Made by a program: the position numbers and the translations under genes. The notes beneath the pieces were generated by a model. That model was not told the DNA's origin. It was given only the letters and a program-made list of their open reading frames with translations, and searched no databases. DNA of 64,000 bases from assembly GCF_016808335.1 (NCBI RefSeq), contig NC_053149.1, positions 14,807,714 through 14,871,713 on the forward strand, given 5' to 3'. This stretch comes from Panicum virgatum. Lineage: Eukaryota > Streptophyta > Magnoliopsida > Poales > Poaceae. Shown piece after piece: positions 1 to 12,300 of the stretch; positions within the stretch are counted from its first letter, which is position 1, and every line of letters starts with the position of its first letter.

Positions 1-1619
1 ATGGGGTGATTCTTGACAAAATGGATTACGAGCCTGCATTGATAATTAGGGACATTGAACAGAATTTCCAGTATGTGATCAGCTATGCAAAGGTTTGGCG
101 GGCTAAACAAAAAGTGTTTGAGATGCGGTTTGGCACTTATGAGGCTTCATATGACAACCTACCTCGTATGCTTGAAGCAATTGTGCACAAAAATCCTGGA
201 AGTGCTTATGATACATACAGTGTACCAAGCTTGTCAGGGGGGCCAAGCATTTTGCTGCGAGCTTTCTTCTGCATTGGTGCATGTGTGAGGGCCTTCATTT
301 ACTCCCTTCCTGTTCTGTGTATTGACGGCACTTTTCTGACAGGGAAATATAAGGGAACAATATTGACGGCGATCGAAATTGATTGCAACAAGCAGATAGT
401 TCCCATCGCCTTTGCCTTTGTTGAGAATGAGAACACAGAAAACTGGTACTGGTTTCTTGAACGTCTGAAGATTCACGTTGTTGCTGGAAGGCCTAATGTT
501 TGCCTTATCAGTGATAGGCATGCAGGTCTACTTGCAGCTATAAGGCAGCTCCAAGAAGGTAGTCAATTTTCACCTCCTATATGGCCAGATGTTGTCAATA
601 GGTGGTGTGTGAGGCATATGGCTGCTAACTTTTATGAACGGTTCAAGAATAAGGATCTGATGAATTTGTTCAAGCGATTGTGCACTCAGAATCAGCAGAG
701 GAAGTTCGATGCTTTGTGGGGTATAATTGATGACATGAGCGCTGAATTGCTTAAGAGTCAGGCCTCATCGTCCAACAGGAGATGTTCTACAGATTTATTA
801 GTTCGAGGTGCCAAACCATTTACACAGTGGATTGATGGTGCACCTAAAGAGAAGTGGTCACTTCTGTATGACACAGATGGGAGGCGTTACGGGATCGAGA
901 CGACCAATCATGTTGAGTGTTACAATATGGTAATGCGTCGTGTTCGTGGATTTTCTCTTGTTGGCATTGTTGAGTTCGTCATGTATGAATGTGTAAGGTA
1001 TTTTAGGGAGCGATACGCATCAGCCGCTTCCTTACTTCATGATCCAGGAGTGCGTTTTTGCGGAAGGGTCAATGAGTACATGGAAAAAAAAAGATGGAAA
1101 AGGCTCGATTTCACTCAGTTATATCGATGGGCACAAAAGAGCAAAAGTTTGAGGTATCATGCAGGGTCAGGACCGGACAGGGTGTCCGCAGACAAAGGGT
1201 AGTTCAAGAAGTTTTGATAACCATTGACGGGAGGGTGTTCTGCAGAATATCAGAAGCCAAAGGTGCATCACTTACCATGCTCCCATGTCATCGCGGCTTG
1301 TTCTGTATCTGGGTTAGATGTTGCGTCGTATGTTTCTCACTATTTCACAAAGGAAGCCGCTGCACAGACTTGGTGTCATGAGATATACGGCATCGGTATT
1401 CTAGGACCATTCACTCAAAAAAATTCTCATCCAATGCTCATCCCAGATCCAGCTACGAAGAGGGGCATAGGCCGACGGCAGACGCGTCATATCCAGAACG
1501 AAATGGACGAGTCCGAGGTTAGAAAGAAGAAAAAATGTTGCAACTTGTGTGGAGCAGACGATCACACTTACAAGAAGTGCCCACAGCTTTCAGTACCCAC
1601 TGCTGCTGCCGAGGCATGA
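1..1619 (+). pseudogene. Mutator-like (MULE) transposase, 5' end off the window
   Basis: This is a DDE transposase of the MuDR/MULE superfamily, which moves a Mutator-like element. The frame is open to the left window edge, so the true start is missing. The MULE core is visible: a first aspartate in CIDGTFLTGKYKG near 310-350, a second in LISDRHAGL near 505-530, then the conserved RWCVRHMAANF segment near 600. The C-terminus carries a SWIM-type zinc finger (KPKVHHLPCSHVIAAC, about 1255-1300) and a CCHC knuckle (CNLCGADDHTYKKCP, about 1538-1582). A run of nine A at 1084-1092 shifts the frame. The following stretch (SCRVRTGQGVRRQRVV) reads in another frame until about 1245, where a second shift restores the first. 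The gene is therefore broken as it stands. Terminal inverted repeats were not found. The family is certain and loss of function is very likely. Confidence 0.9.
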
Positions 1620-1806
1620 CCTTCCGGGAATCCGATGGATGGATCGACTCCACCTACAAGAATTTGCCACATCTAATTGTGCACGTTACATCTTGCAATG
1701 TATTTGTGTGTACGAAACTAAGTATATTATGTATATACTATGTCTAGATGTCTTGTTTAATTAGTTGGCAGTGCGTATTTCTCTCGAATTTGGTTGTAAC
1801 GAATGA

Positions 1807-1924
1807 AACCTTCAATGTAATATGTTATGTGTTATTTTGTTTAACATTCTATTTACATTTCGTTCAACCTTCAATGTAATATGTTATGTGTTATTTTGTT
1901 TAACATTCTATTTACATTTCGTTC
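1807..1924. repeat. Tandem duplication, 2 x 59 bp
   Basis: Two directly adjacent 59-bp copies (1807-1865 and 1866-1924), starting AACCTTCAATG and ending CATTTCGTTC, appear identical by eye. They lie about 190 bp downstream of the MULE transposase remnant, possibly in its 3' non-coding part. No coding potential is seen from 1620 to 2440. Confidence 0.9.
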
Positions 1925-2013
1925 ATTGTATCTTATGTGGTATTGTATCATAGAGCCACACGAGGTTCAAGATTCATAAATAAATATAATCATTGCAATC
2001 AAACATAGCAAAC

Positions 2014-2174
2014 ATGTGATAAAACATCAAATTTTAATTGGGGGGAGCCTGCCGCCCCCTGCCGGGCGGTAGGGGCCTCCATGCGATAAAACACAAATTT
2101 TAATTACATACATGCCCCTACCGCCCTGCAGGGGGCGGCAGGCCCCCGGCCGCCCCCCTGCCGGGCGGTAGGGG
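2014..2174. repeat. GC-rich inverted/direct repeat cluster
   Basis: A 28-bp GC-rich unit at 2048-2075 recurs inverted at 2115-2142 with one mismatch, and again in direct orientation at about 2149-2174. An AT-rich spacer (GATAAAACA..CAAATTTTAATT) precedes the first copy (about 2014-2040) and recurs between copies (about 2081-2106). The arrangement could fold into a strong hairpin. It may be the terminal or subterminal part of an unidentified transposon. Confidence 0.75.
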
Positions 2175-2439
2175 TACAAACTTGTAAATTGTGAAATCGA
2201 AAATATATTTTTGTAAAAAATAATTTTGAAAATATAAAAATATAAAAAATGCCCCCGCTGGGCAGATAGAAGAAGGCCTAATGGACCTATATCTCGGGCA
2301 TGCAGATCGGCCCACGACAAGCTTATCTGCCCACCAGAGAGCACCAGAGAGGAAGGTGAGATTCTATGAAGTTGGATCCAACGGCATCTGTGCAGCATCT
2401 ATCAGCGGCGGCTTCTGACCACATACCGATCCTCATGTA

Positions 2440-5265
2440 CAGTGCATAGGAAACGCTCGCAACAGCTAAGGAAGGCCCATCAAGAGTTTTCAGAGACTTT
2501 TGCACAAACATGGCAGAATGAGGGTCACGCGACGTCGCTGCGTGAACTTGAGAAGAAGCTGCAGGGTTTGTCGTGCTCTTTAATGGGTTGCAGTGGAGAG
2601 GACGATCCGGCAGTTGTTAACAATACTTTCATTGTCCTGATCCCAAAGGTTACAACCCAGAAGAGCTTGACCAATTCAGACCGATCAGCCTTTGTAACAT
2701 GATATATAAGATCGCAACAAAAGTCTTGGCCAACAGATTGAAGATGTTATTGTCGGAGATTATCTCGGAGGAGCAATTCGCGTTTGTTCCAGGGCGATTA
2801 ATTACGGATAATATTATAGCAGCCTATGAATGCTTGCACTTCATGAAGCAGAAGCGTCCCAGTGATCAGCGTTTTTGCGCTGCTGAAGCTGGATATGAAG
2901 AAAGCCTACGACAGAGTTGAATGGAATTATTTACGTGCAATCATGTTGAAGCTAGGATTTCATCAGTTTTGGGTGGAGATGATTATGCGGATGGTCACAT
3001 CTGTTTCTTTTGCGGTGCTTTTTAATGGTGAATTTCTTGAGAACTTCAAACCATCTAGGGGCATTCGTCAAGGTGATCCTATCTCTCCCTATCTCTTTGT
3101 CTTGGCAGCAGAGGGTCTCTCGTGCTTGTTAAACTCTAGAAAGCAGTCATCAGTACGCAAAGGATTTAAGGTGGCGTCGTCGGCTCCGATGGTTAGTCAT
3201 CTACTCTTCGCGGATGACAGCCTGTTGCTCTGCAAGGCGAATAGGGAGAATGCAATGGAGATCAAAGATGTTTTGCAACTTTATTGTCGAGCTTCAGGCC
3301 AACAGATAAATTTGGAAAAAAATCATCTATTCATTTTGCAAAGGGGTGCCGACAGGGGACGAGGACTGAGATGAAAGCAATATTGGATGTTCGCAATGAA
3401 TCTCTAAGCGAAAAATACTTGGGCATGCCGTCGGATGTCGGGAGCTCGTCCAATGGTGCTTTCAAGTACTTAAAAGATCATGTGTGGAAGCGAGTACAAG
3501 GTTGGATGGAACTGTGCCTTTTAGTGGGAGGGAAAGAGGTGCTAATCAAATCAGTAGCCCAAGCGATCCCAACCTACTCAATGTCTTGCTTCAAGTTACC
3601 AAGAGGCCTGTGTTAGCATATAAACAGTTTGTTCCAAAAATTTTGGTGGGGTAGCACCGAAGGTAAGAGGAAAACTTGTTGGGTCTCTTGGGATGATATG
3701 GTTAAGCCAAAATTTCTTGGGGGTATGGGGTTCAGAGATATTGAGCTCTTTAACCTGGCTCTTTTGGCAAAACAAGCATGGAGGATATTGCGGGACGGTA
3801 CATATATTTGAGTGCATATATTTTGAAAGCAGTATACTATCCTTTCGGAGAATTTATGGTTGCACATCTGGGCTCACGTCCTTCTCGTATTTGGCGTTCA
3901 ATCTTGGATGGCAGGGAAGTGTTGCAACAAGAGCTGATCCGTCAAATTGGTATAGGTGAGACCACAAACATCTGGAAGATGAATTGGCCTCCCATGAATG
4001 GATCACTTAGGCCGGTCAGATTTTCGGATACGCCAGTACCCTAGCATGTTAGTGAGGTGATCGACACTACGACGGCGATTTGGAAGCTGCCTTTGTTGGA
4101 GACTCTATTCACACATGTTGATTTGGCGACAATTCTATCCATCCCTGTTTGTACCAGGAGACAGGAAGATTTCTGGGCCTGGCACCATGAGAGGACAGGA
4201 ATTTTCTCTATGCGTTCGGCGTACAGAATGTTGGTGATCAACAAACATCACGCGACAACATACTTTGAGAACATTGCAGGAAGGTCTGATACAAAGGGTG
4301 AAGAGAATGAATGGTTGTCGATATGGAGGCTGAATATCCCCTAGAAAAATAGAGTTTTCCTCTAGAGGCTTGTCCGGCATTCGTTATCATCAGGGGATGT
4401 TCTATTTCGACGACACATGGCCCCACACAGTGCGTGTGGCATATGTGGTGCTCATGATTCCTGGAAGCATTCGTTGCTTGAATGCAATCTGGCCCCATGT
4501 GTATGGGCGCTAGAAAGAGCAGAAGTGACTGAGTGTATATACTCAGTTCAAGAATCATATGCTCATGCTTGGTGGGAAGAAGTAGCAGAGACAATGCCGA
4601 CATCTGACCTAATCAAAGTGGCAGACACATTGTGGGCGATCTGGTATGTGCGAAGGAAGGCAATACATGAAGATTATTTCCAGAGTTCGTTATCCACACA
4701 TTGCTTCATCGAGAGATACATAGGCGATCTTGATGTCATGAAACCAGAACAAGGCAGAGCTGTGGGTAGCCAACATGAAGCGGCTAGGTGGATCCCTCCT
4801 CCAGCAGACACAACCAAGATCAATGTGGACACAACAATTTCGAAGAACACGGGCCAAGCTGCTACTGCGGCTGTAGCAAGGGATGGAGCTGGTGTGTTCC
4901 AGGGAGTTTCGGTGCTAGTAATCCAGGGTATCAGTAACCCGAAAACTATGGAAGCGATTTCCTGCAAGGAGGGGCTTGCCCTTGCAAGCGATCTCGTAAT
5001 CAGAAGGTTTTGGTTGGCAAGTGACAATATCAATGTTGTGAGAAATATCAGAGGCTAAGGAAAGGGAACATACGGGAACATTGTTCAGGAGACCATGGCC
5101 GCATCGAGTTCGTTCGTTGCTTCAGAGTTTGTTCATGAAGGTAGAGCATCCAATGGAGATGCTCACCTAGTAGCTAGAAGGTCGGTTTATTGTGAACTAG
5201 GTAGGCAAGTTTGGTTTCTTTCACCTCCTGAAGGCATTTGTAATTCTATACCCCTAGAAGTTTAA
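2440..5265 (+). pseudogene. L1-type LINE remnant (RT, zf-RVT, RNase H)
   Basis: This is a 5'-truncated non-LTR retrotransposon ORF2; no endonuclease domain is seen. In order it shows the reverse transcriptase start (IVLIPKV, about 2635), KVLANRLK and [11 protein letters not shown] (2720-2815), [17 protein letters not shown] (about 2885), GIRQGDPISPYLF (about 3062) and the catalytic FADD box (LLFADDSLLL, about 3205). Then come the thumb and zf-RVT region ([34 protein letters not shown]) and an RNase H domain beginning KINVDTTISKN near 4820. It has decayed. Frame changes lie near 2870 and 3340 and between 3780 and 3810. In-frame stops are at 3614, 4042, 4342 and 5056, plus one at a conserved Trp position in RVFL*RL near 4363. 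It ends near the LINE-typical C-terminus (VWFLSPPEGIC). Confidence 0.92.
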
Positions 5266-5374
5266 TAAAATGTGGTGCTTCCTCAAGAAAAACAAAGAGG
5301 AGGGTGAGAACAAGCATGTAGCTCAATGGTTAAAGATGGGTATGGACCAACCATGGAACGAACCGTAACCGATC

Positions 5375-6215
5375 TCGTGGAGACACTCCTTGCTGGAGTG
5401 TAACATGCCCAAGTCCATATGGGCACTGAAGAGCGAGGAAATTACAGAGCATTTGTGCAAGATACAAGTGCATGAAGCCAAGGGCTGGCTGGCGGAAGTG
5501 ATTGCTTCTGTATCCCATCCAGTTTTGACTAGAGTGGTGGTGACTTTGTGGGCGATATGGCACGCGAGAAGGAAAGTTGTCCATGGAAAGTTATTCCTGA
5601 GCCCGTTGTGTACACATAAGTTCGTGGAACATTTTGTGTCAGAACTGGAGCTTCTGAACACAAAGCCGAAGGCGACCAAGTCAGGGCCTTCTGTTGTGCC
5701 CAGATGGCGGCCTCCCCCGCTTGGGAAGACGAAGATAAATGTCGACACAGTGGTGTCCAAGAACTCGGGCATAAGTTCACTGGCTACGGTCACTCGTGAC
5801 TCGACTGGTCTGCTCATGGGAGCTTCTTTGGTGGTCTTGGCCGATATATCAGACCCGGAAACACTGGAGGTTCTTGCATGCAGGAAAGGCTTGGCCCTAG
5901 GAAAGGACTTGCTTCTGCACAACCTGGTACTAGAGAGTGATTGAGCCAACGTAGTCGTCCATAGTATCAAGGGCGAGGCAATGAGACCTTATGTCCAGAT
6001 TGTGCGAGAAATCAAGACGACGGCCAAAGAATTTCAGTCCGTCCAGTTCATCCATGAAGCACAAGGCTCAAATGTAGATGCTCATAATCTGGCTAGATCT
6101 TCTTTGTATAAAGGTTTAGGTTGTCATGTGTGGTTCTTAGATCCGCTAGTGGGCGTGTGTAGCTCTTATCATGTCCGTGATCAATTAAACTTGGTGGTGA
6201 TGCTAAAAAAAAAAT
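5375..6215 (+). pseudogene. Second 5'-truncated LINE 3' end with poly(A)
   Basis: This is an independent, diverged copy of the same LINE 3' region, starting in the zf-RVT segment (WRHSLLECNMPKSIWAL) and running through RNase H (KINVDTVVSKNSG, about 5732). An in-frame TGA at about 5942 interrupts it. The C-terminal part (VQFIHEAQGSNVDAHNLARSS) continues to about 6180 and a run of A follows at 6205-6214. It differs from the copy just upstream at most third positions and many residues. It therefore looks like a separate truncated insertion rather than a local duplication. Confidence 0.88.
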
Positions 6216-7084
6216 TGATGTGCGGAGGAGCATCGATTGGTCCATTATAATCGGCTTGCTCACCCCTGGTGCTCTAATGGATTCTGCGGGTCAACCCATA
6301 TGATAAATAATTATTATATGTACTTGTTTATGCTTGCTAGCTACTACTTGTGCCGCTACCGCCCAAGATTATCAAGCTCAACGCTATGGAGACGTCATGG
6401 GTCGCGGCCCCGATGTTACCTTACCTCGCTGACACCGGCGACGGGCATCTACTGCTCCATTGACACGACGATGATAGGTTCAATGTCGTGGAGTCTGACG
6501 CTGACGCCCGCCAACTCCCTGAGTCGCCGGTGACCAGGCCCAGCTCTGGGCCTAGGCGGGAGGGGCGACCACCTAGGGCCCACGGCCGAGGGGGGCCCAG
6601 GATCAAATATATATACACAAGTACACATACACATCAGAAGAGGCCAAGTAGGCCGCAGGGGACTTGATCGCTCGGCTCGCAGTCGACGGGGGAAAGAACT
6701 GAAACTCCGCAGCATTCGTTGTCGGCTTCGCATCACATACTTCGCTCAATCGCTCTTGCCTTTTCTGGCCGCCGCCGCCCTCCCGCCCACCTGGCGTCCG
6801 ACTACTGGTTTGTGGTGTCCCCCGTCTGGTGTCTGGTGATCGGCTGATCGCCTGCTGCTGACCTGACATGTCTGTCTCTGCACTCATGACTCATTCCCTC
6901 GACGACAGCAACATTCTGTCGATGATAACTATTAACTAATCTAGTAATCTATTACTTCGTGACTATAGATTTCTAGGTTTAAACTTCTAATTTCACTATT
7001 TATTTTCCTTCATAGTTTAGGTGTTAGAATGTTACTTATGAAGCATTTGTTAGGCAGAAAAGGAAAAAAAAAAGAAAACAAGAT
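6216..7084. other. Non-coding stretch, probable 5' part of a hAT element
   Basis: No supported gene. A GC-rich stretch at about 6520-6620 (GGGCCTAGGCGG, GGGGGGCCCAGG) is followed by AT-rich DNA that leads into the hAT-like coding remnant. It may be the 5' leader of that element, but no terminal repeats could be fixed. Confidence 0.4.
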
Positions 7085-8609
7085 GAACAGCTCGTTGAAT
7101 CACAAAGGGTTGCTTTGCACAAGTTCTTTCAACCTTCAAGTAATACTGATTTAAATGAAGATCAAGGGCAAGAACCTGATGAAATGCAGGAAAATGGTCA
7201 TAATTTAAATGCAGAAGTTAAAGCCAATGAAAATGTTGGAGGGGAGCAGATTTTAGGTATAGAACTTGGTGTCAATGGGGATAGTACGCTGGAGGAAAAT
7301 TTGCAGGCCTCATCTGATCATGAAAATCCAAATGAAGATGAACAAGAAGATTCTCTTTTATCCATCTATGATCCTAGAACATGGGATAGTCTTGACAACA
7401 GGAAGAGGGATATGTTAAGTGAGAAAGGGCCTGTCGGAGAATTGAATTTGAAGTTTCCAAAGGATGCTATTGGTAGACACTTCTCATATGCTTACTACTC
7501 TAGAAAGTTAGCTAATGATGAGGTTGTTGATAGAAAATGGTTGGTTTACTCTAAACATGTGGACAAAGTTTATTGTTTTTGTTGCAACTTGTTCACGTAA
7601 AATAAGAGAAAGTCTTTTTTAGCATCTAATGGATTGATGGATTGGAAGTGTCTTAGCGGGAGACTCAAGAACATGATAGCAGTGTTGAGCATTTAACTAA
7701 CATGAATACGTGGAATGAACTCAGATCTAGGTTAAGCAAAAATCAAACAATTGATGATGATATGCAACAAAGAAATTGCAAAGGAAAAAGAGAGATGGAG
7801 ACAGGTTTTGGTAAGAATATTTTCTGCTGTGAAGTTTCTTGCCAAACATAATTTGGCCTTTCGAGGATAAAACGAGAAGCTTTATCAAGATAATAATGAC
7901 AATTTTATGGGCACGGTTGAAATGATTGCTGAGTTTGATCCTGTGATGCAAGAACACATTAGGCGCATTAACACTAGTGAAATTCATCATCATTATCTTG
8001 GACACAATATTTAGAATGAGTTAATTTCTATTCTTGCTGATGCTGTAAAGAGCCATATCTTAAACATCATCAAGGATGCTAAGTATTTCTTTGTTATCTT
8101 GGACTGTACCCTAGATGCGAGCCATGAAGAACATATACCCCTAATTGTGCAATGTGTTGATATGTCAAGTCGCATTCCAAGAGTGGAGGAGTTTTTCCTA
8201 GGCTTCTTAAAGGTTGATGACACATTAGGATTGAGCCTTTTTATGTATTGATAGAGACATTGGATGGGCTGGGTTTGAATGCTGTTGATGTGAGAGGCCA
8301 AGGTTATGACAATGGTTTCAACATGAAGGGTCAGAGCAAAGGTGTCCAGAATCGTTTGCTTCAAATTAACCCCAAAGCATTATACATGTCATGTGCTTGT
8401 CACAGTTTGAATCTCAGCCTTTGTGATATGGCAAAATCTTACAGACAGGCTATTTCATTCTTCGGTGTTATACAATGGATATATGCATTGTTTTCACGTT
8501 CTACTAAAAGATGGAAGGTTTTGCTTGACAATGTCCCAAAACTGATCGTTAAACCTTTATCTAATACTCGATGGGAGAGTCGAATAAACAAACTTATGCA
8601 CAATACATG
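7085..8609 (+). pseudogene. hAT-type transposase remnant (TTF zinc finger / DUF4371, ZMYM1-like)
   Basis: A domesticated-looking hAT transposase of the plant 'zinc finger MYM-type 1-like' group. The acidic N-terminus begins MHKFFQPSS at 7115. Next is a TTF-type zinc-finger region ([19 protein letters not shown], about 7530-7590), then a DUF4371-like domain broken over several frames, ending with GQGYDNGFNMKGQSKGVQN (about 8295) and ALYMSCACHSLNLSLCD (about 8380). A stop at about 7598 directly follows CFCCNLFT, and several more stops and shifts lie before 8248. Homology then fades after TRWESRINKL at about 8590. The C-terminal hAT dimerisation domain is missing, so this is a 3'-truncated dead copy. 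Confidence 0.85.
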
Positions 8610-8679
8610 ATGATTGAATATGCTTCAATGATGCTCTTGTTTGCATGCGAATCATGTTTAAATTTTTCGGGTCGTGATA

Positions 8680-8724
8680 CCCCCTACCCCCACACTTCCT
8701 AGGGTGTGTGTGGGGGTGGGGGGG
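8680..8724. repeat. C/G-tract inverted repeat (hairpin)
   Basis: CCCCCTACCCCCACAC is followed after a short TTCCTAG spacer by its near complement (GTGTGTGGGGGTGGGGGGG). This gives a stem of about 16 bp with a small loop. The G-rich arm could also form a quadruplex. It lies just past the point where the hAT-like remnant is cut off. Confidence 0.7.
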
Positions 8725-9359
8725 CTTGAGCAGCTGGGCCATCACACGGCGACCGGCCCATATACGCGCATGTTTCATAGCGGGGCAGCATGGGATTCAA
8801 CGAATAAAAATCGATTGACGATAGAAAACAATTTTCAGCCGGGTGATGGTTAGGAATTCCGTAGAGATGTAGCCTCATATCCGTTTTGATGTTGTGTAGC
8901 ATGTGGGTCAATCTTTCTGCTAATCGGATCTTATTGGGCTTTATTAGATGTATCCCTTACCATGTTCCACAAGATGCATAGGGATGCCCGCATTCTTTCC
9001 CCACTTTTCTTGACGCCTGACCAACTGACCATGCTGCATCTTTGTGTTTGTGGAGTCTGTTTCATGCTTTGTTGTATTTGAATTTGAACCCGCAAGGATT
9101 GCAAAGTCATCACGATGGACGATCCCACTCCCACGTAATGCAAGAGCATGATAAACAACCAGGTAGACGATTTTCAAGCGGAAAACTGAACCAGAAAGAA
9201 GGCGCTTCTAAAACGATAGCCGCCATTTCGTTACTGTTAACCAAACTCCAACTAGTACTGCTGTTGTACATGACTGAATTGCCAGATACCCTGATCTAAG
9301 CCATACTGCTTGTCATATATACAAAACACCCACCTTCTTCTAATCTTCCGGCCTACCCT
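8725..9359. other. Intergenic, 3' side of ARP6
   Basis: No gene is supported. The part nearest 9359 should hold the ARP6 3' UTR (transcribed leftwards). No clear poly(A) signal was singled out. Confidence 0.4.
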
Positions 9360-12300
9360 TCAACGGAAAAACCTACGCCGACATCGTGCCGACCCCATCT
9401 CCTCGTACTCGGATTTCGTGACACACATCGATTCGAAACCAGGGCTGGACGCCAAAATGGATCCACCTCTCCAGGCTCCAAGGATAGGACTAAACAAAGT
9501 AACAGGGTGTCAATGGCACATGGAGAAGGAGGATAGACAGACAAACAGTGAGAGGAGATAGGTAACCGGACATACTTCTCTTGACGAATTATCTTCACCT
9601 GGTAGTCATCAGGGACAAGAGGCCGGAGCTCCATCTCCCTGTCGATACATGTTACACAATCTTAGCGACCACCTCGAAATGCATCGAATGACAAGGGTAT
9701 TTGACAGCCCCTCCACAAAACATAAAATAGCATAGTGCATCAAATGCTGATGAAACCACTTACAGTCTTTCAGTGAATCTGGGAAACAATGTGCTTCCAC
9801 CTGTCAGGATAATGCTGGAAACAACCCAACAGTGTGAATTCACATGAATAGCGTACCAAAAGATTAAGATAGTGGGAAATGTGTATATCTCCAAATAATA
9901 AGATACCTCTCAAAAAGTACAGGTTGAAGGTATGGGTGGCAGGCTTGTACAGCGCGAACTATGCACTCAGCAAGCCCAGCTTGATTTATACCTACAAATG
10001 TCCACAGTAGAGATTAGTATGGCAACAATGAGCAGCAATAAACGCTTTACTAACCTAGCAGAGCTTTTTTTTTTTTGAAAACGACTAACCTAGCAGAGCA
10101 GATAAGCAAATACTGTGAATATTTAGGGAACTACTGTGCGGAAGAAAATGACCAAAGTTATGAATCTCTTGTGTTTTATTCTTGCCCTAGATGTCCACAG
10201 TAGAGATTAGTATGGCAACGATGAGCAGGAATAAATAATTTACTAACCAAGCAGAGCAGATAAGCAAATACTGTGCAAATTTAGGGAACTACTGTGCGGA
10301 AGAAAATGACTAAAGTTATGAGCCTCTTGTGTTTTATTCCTTGCCCACTTTAAAGGAGAAAAAATATGGTAGAAGTGAAATTCAGTAAGCAGATGCATCC
10401 TGACAAGCATATGAATTAGCTGGTCAATGGAATTGCTACACCTGAATTATTTGCAGGGATTATTATCTCAGTAGTCATTCAGCTTATCTATGCTACTGGT
10501 GTTGGATTTCTCTATGTTTACAGGGCAAATTCTCCCCATCAAAGAATCAAAGAATAAATTAATGACTGGTCTGAATCAAGTGCAGACATAAATAACATTA
10601 TTATTATTATTTCTTGCAACAATTTTATATAATAAACTGAAAAGAAGAAAAGCATGTGATTGATGTACTGCCTAACAAAACTGGGAGCACAAATGACGGA
10701 ATATATTTAAAATCTTACGAACAAAAGTATAAAAGACTTTTAACATTGACACTAACCAAGATCGATTGGATGATAAAGCATCTCCGGCACAAGGAACCTT
10801 TCATTCGTCAAGACAAATTCCTAAAGAGTTGAAACTTCATTAATGATATAAAAGAGCAGTTGAAACTCCTTTCAGTGACTGAGAGTCTGAGACCAATGAC
10901 ATTACATTTTGACTTAATTCTGGCTTTTTCCGATCCTCAAACTTATTTGTTTCCAAGCTATGGTCTTTTCTATCTGATTCTTGATCAAGAGGTAGAGAGC
11001 AGTATCTAAGTGCTTCATCCATATCCTTGACAAACCCTTTCTTGTTTGTTATACCATCAGGGAGAATGTAAGAACATCTAAAAGGGTTGTCCTTAAATGA
11101 TAACCTGCCAAGAAATTACACAGCAAGCTGCTAAGAGATTTGAGTAACATAAAACCCCTTAGTTTCCCCAACTGATTAGTAGGGTTACAACTTCCATGTA
11201 ATGTGATTTTCACATTGTTTAACATGTTTCTTTACATAATACAACACTTAAGGAAAATGTGTTCCAACAAGTCTAAAAGCCAACGTGCATTAAGAAATAC
11301 TTCTGAAAAACTTTCTAGCAGAAAACATATCCTCAGTATCATTTTTTTAGCATAGGTGGACACCCCACGGCATCCAGAGAGAGCACCATCTCATAGCATT
11401 GTAAATCCAGTGTGTTTTGGGAATACATTTTAAACAGCAATATGGAGAAAACATAACACAAGTATAGGGTGATTCCCGAACTCATAATCCAGTTTGCTTA
11501 TTTATTTCTTTGTTTTCTGGATAGAAACTTTTAAGGATGTTCGTGCTTTCCATGCCTATAGTGAATTTTCAGCTAAACATGCTAGCTAACTCCAACCCAC
11601 CTCCCCCTCCCACAGACATACATGCACACGCACAGTGCCTTCTGTTCTGGAAGCTACAAAATTCAGTTCAGAAAATACTAGGCTATCAGGAGATGCTGTT
11701 AAATTTGTTACACAGACAACTCACGTAGAGTTCAAATGCTACATGTTCCTAAATGGCCTTTGCACCTCAAGGTAATTGTTCAACTATTAAGTTAATCAAA
11801 AATAACATTGCATCTTAAATATAAGGAAGAAAAAAAGAACAATTAAAAATATGATACACGAACAATTAAAAATATGATACACATACATGACAAATGATGA
11901 AGGCAGCAGACCTGGCAAGGCGAAGATCACCAGCGACGTCAAGGGAGACAAAGCATAGTTTTTCCTTTGCATCATCAATGAGGAGTGTTTCATCCATGAC
12001 ATTAAGGGAACGGTATGAGACAAGCTCTTTGAGATAGTTTGTAAGGGCCTTGCCGCCAAGGTCCATACGTCGCACACCATAATTCAGAGTAAAGTTCTGA
12101 AGCACAGGAGATGCATGGGTGAAAGAGAAACCGCAGTCAACAACAAGGCTGCATTGGGCACGAAAGTGTGTTGGTTGGTGGCTAGCTTCATAAAGGTGGA
12201 CAAGGGAAGGAGCATCTGCAACGCAGAGAGAGTTGAAACCAAATTCCTCAAACACCAGCTCATCAGCTGCATGCTGCAGAGCTGGAGGGTTGAACATGGG

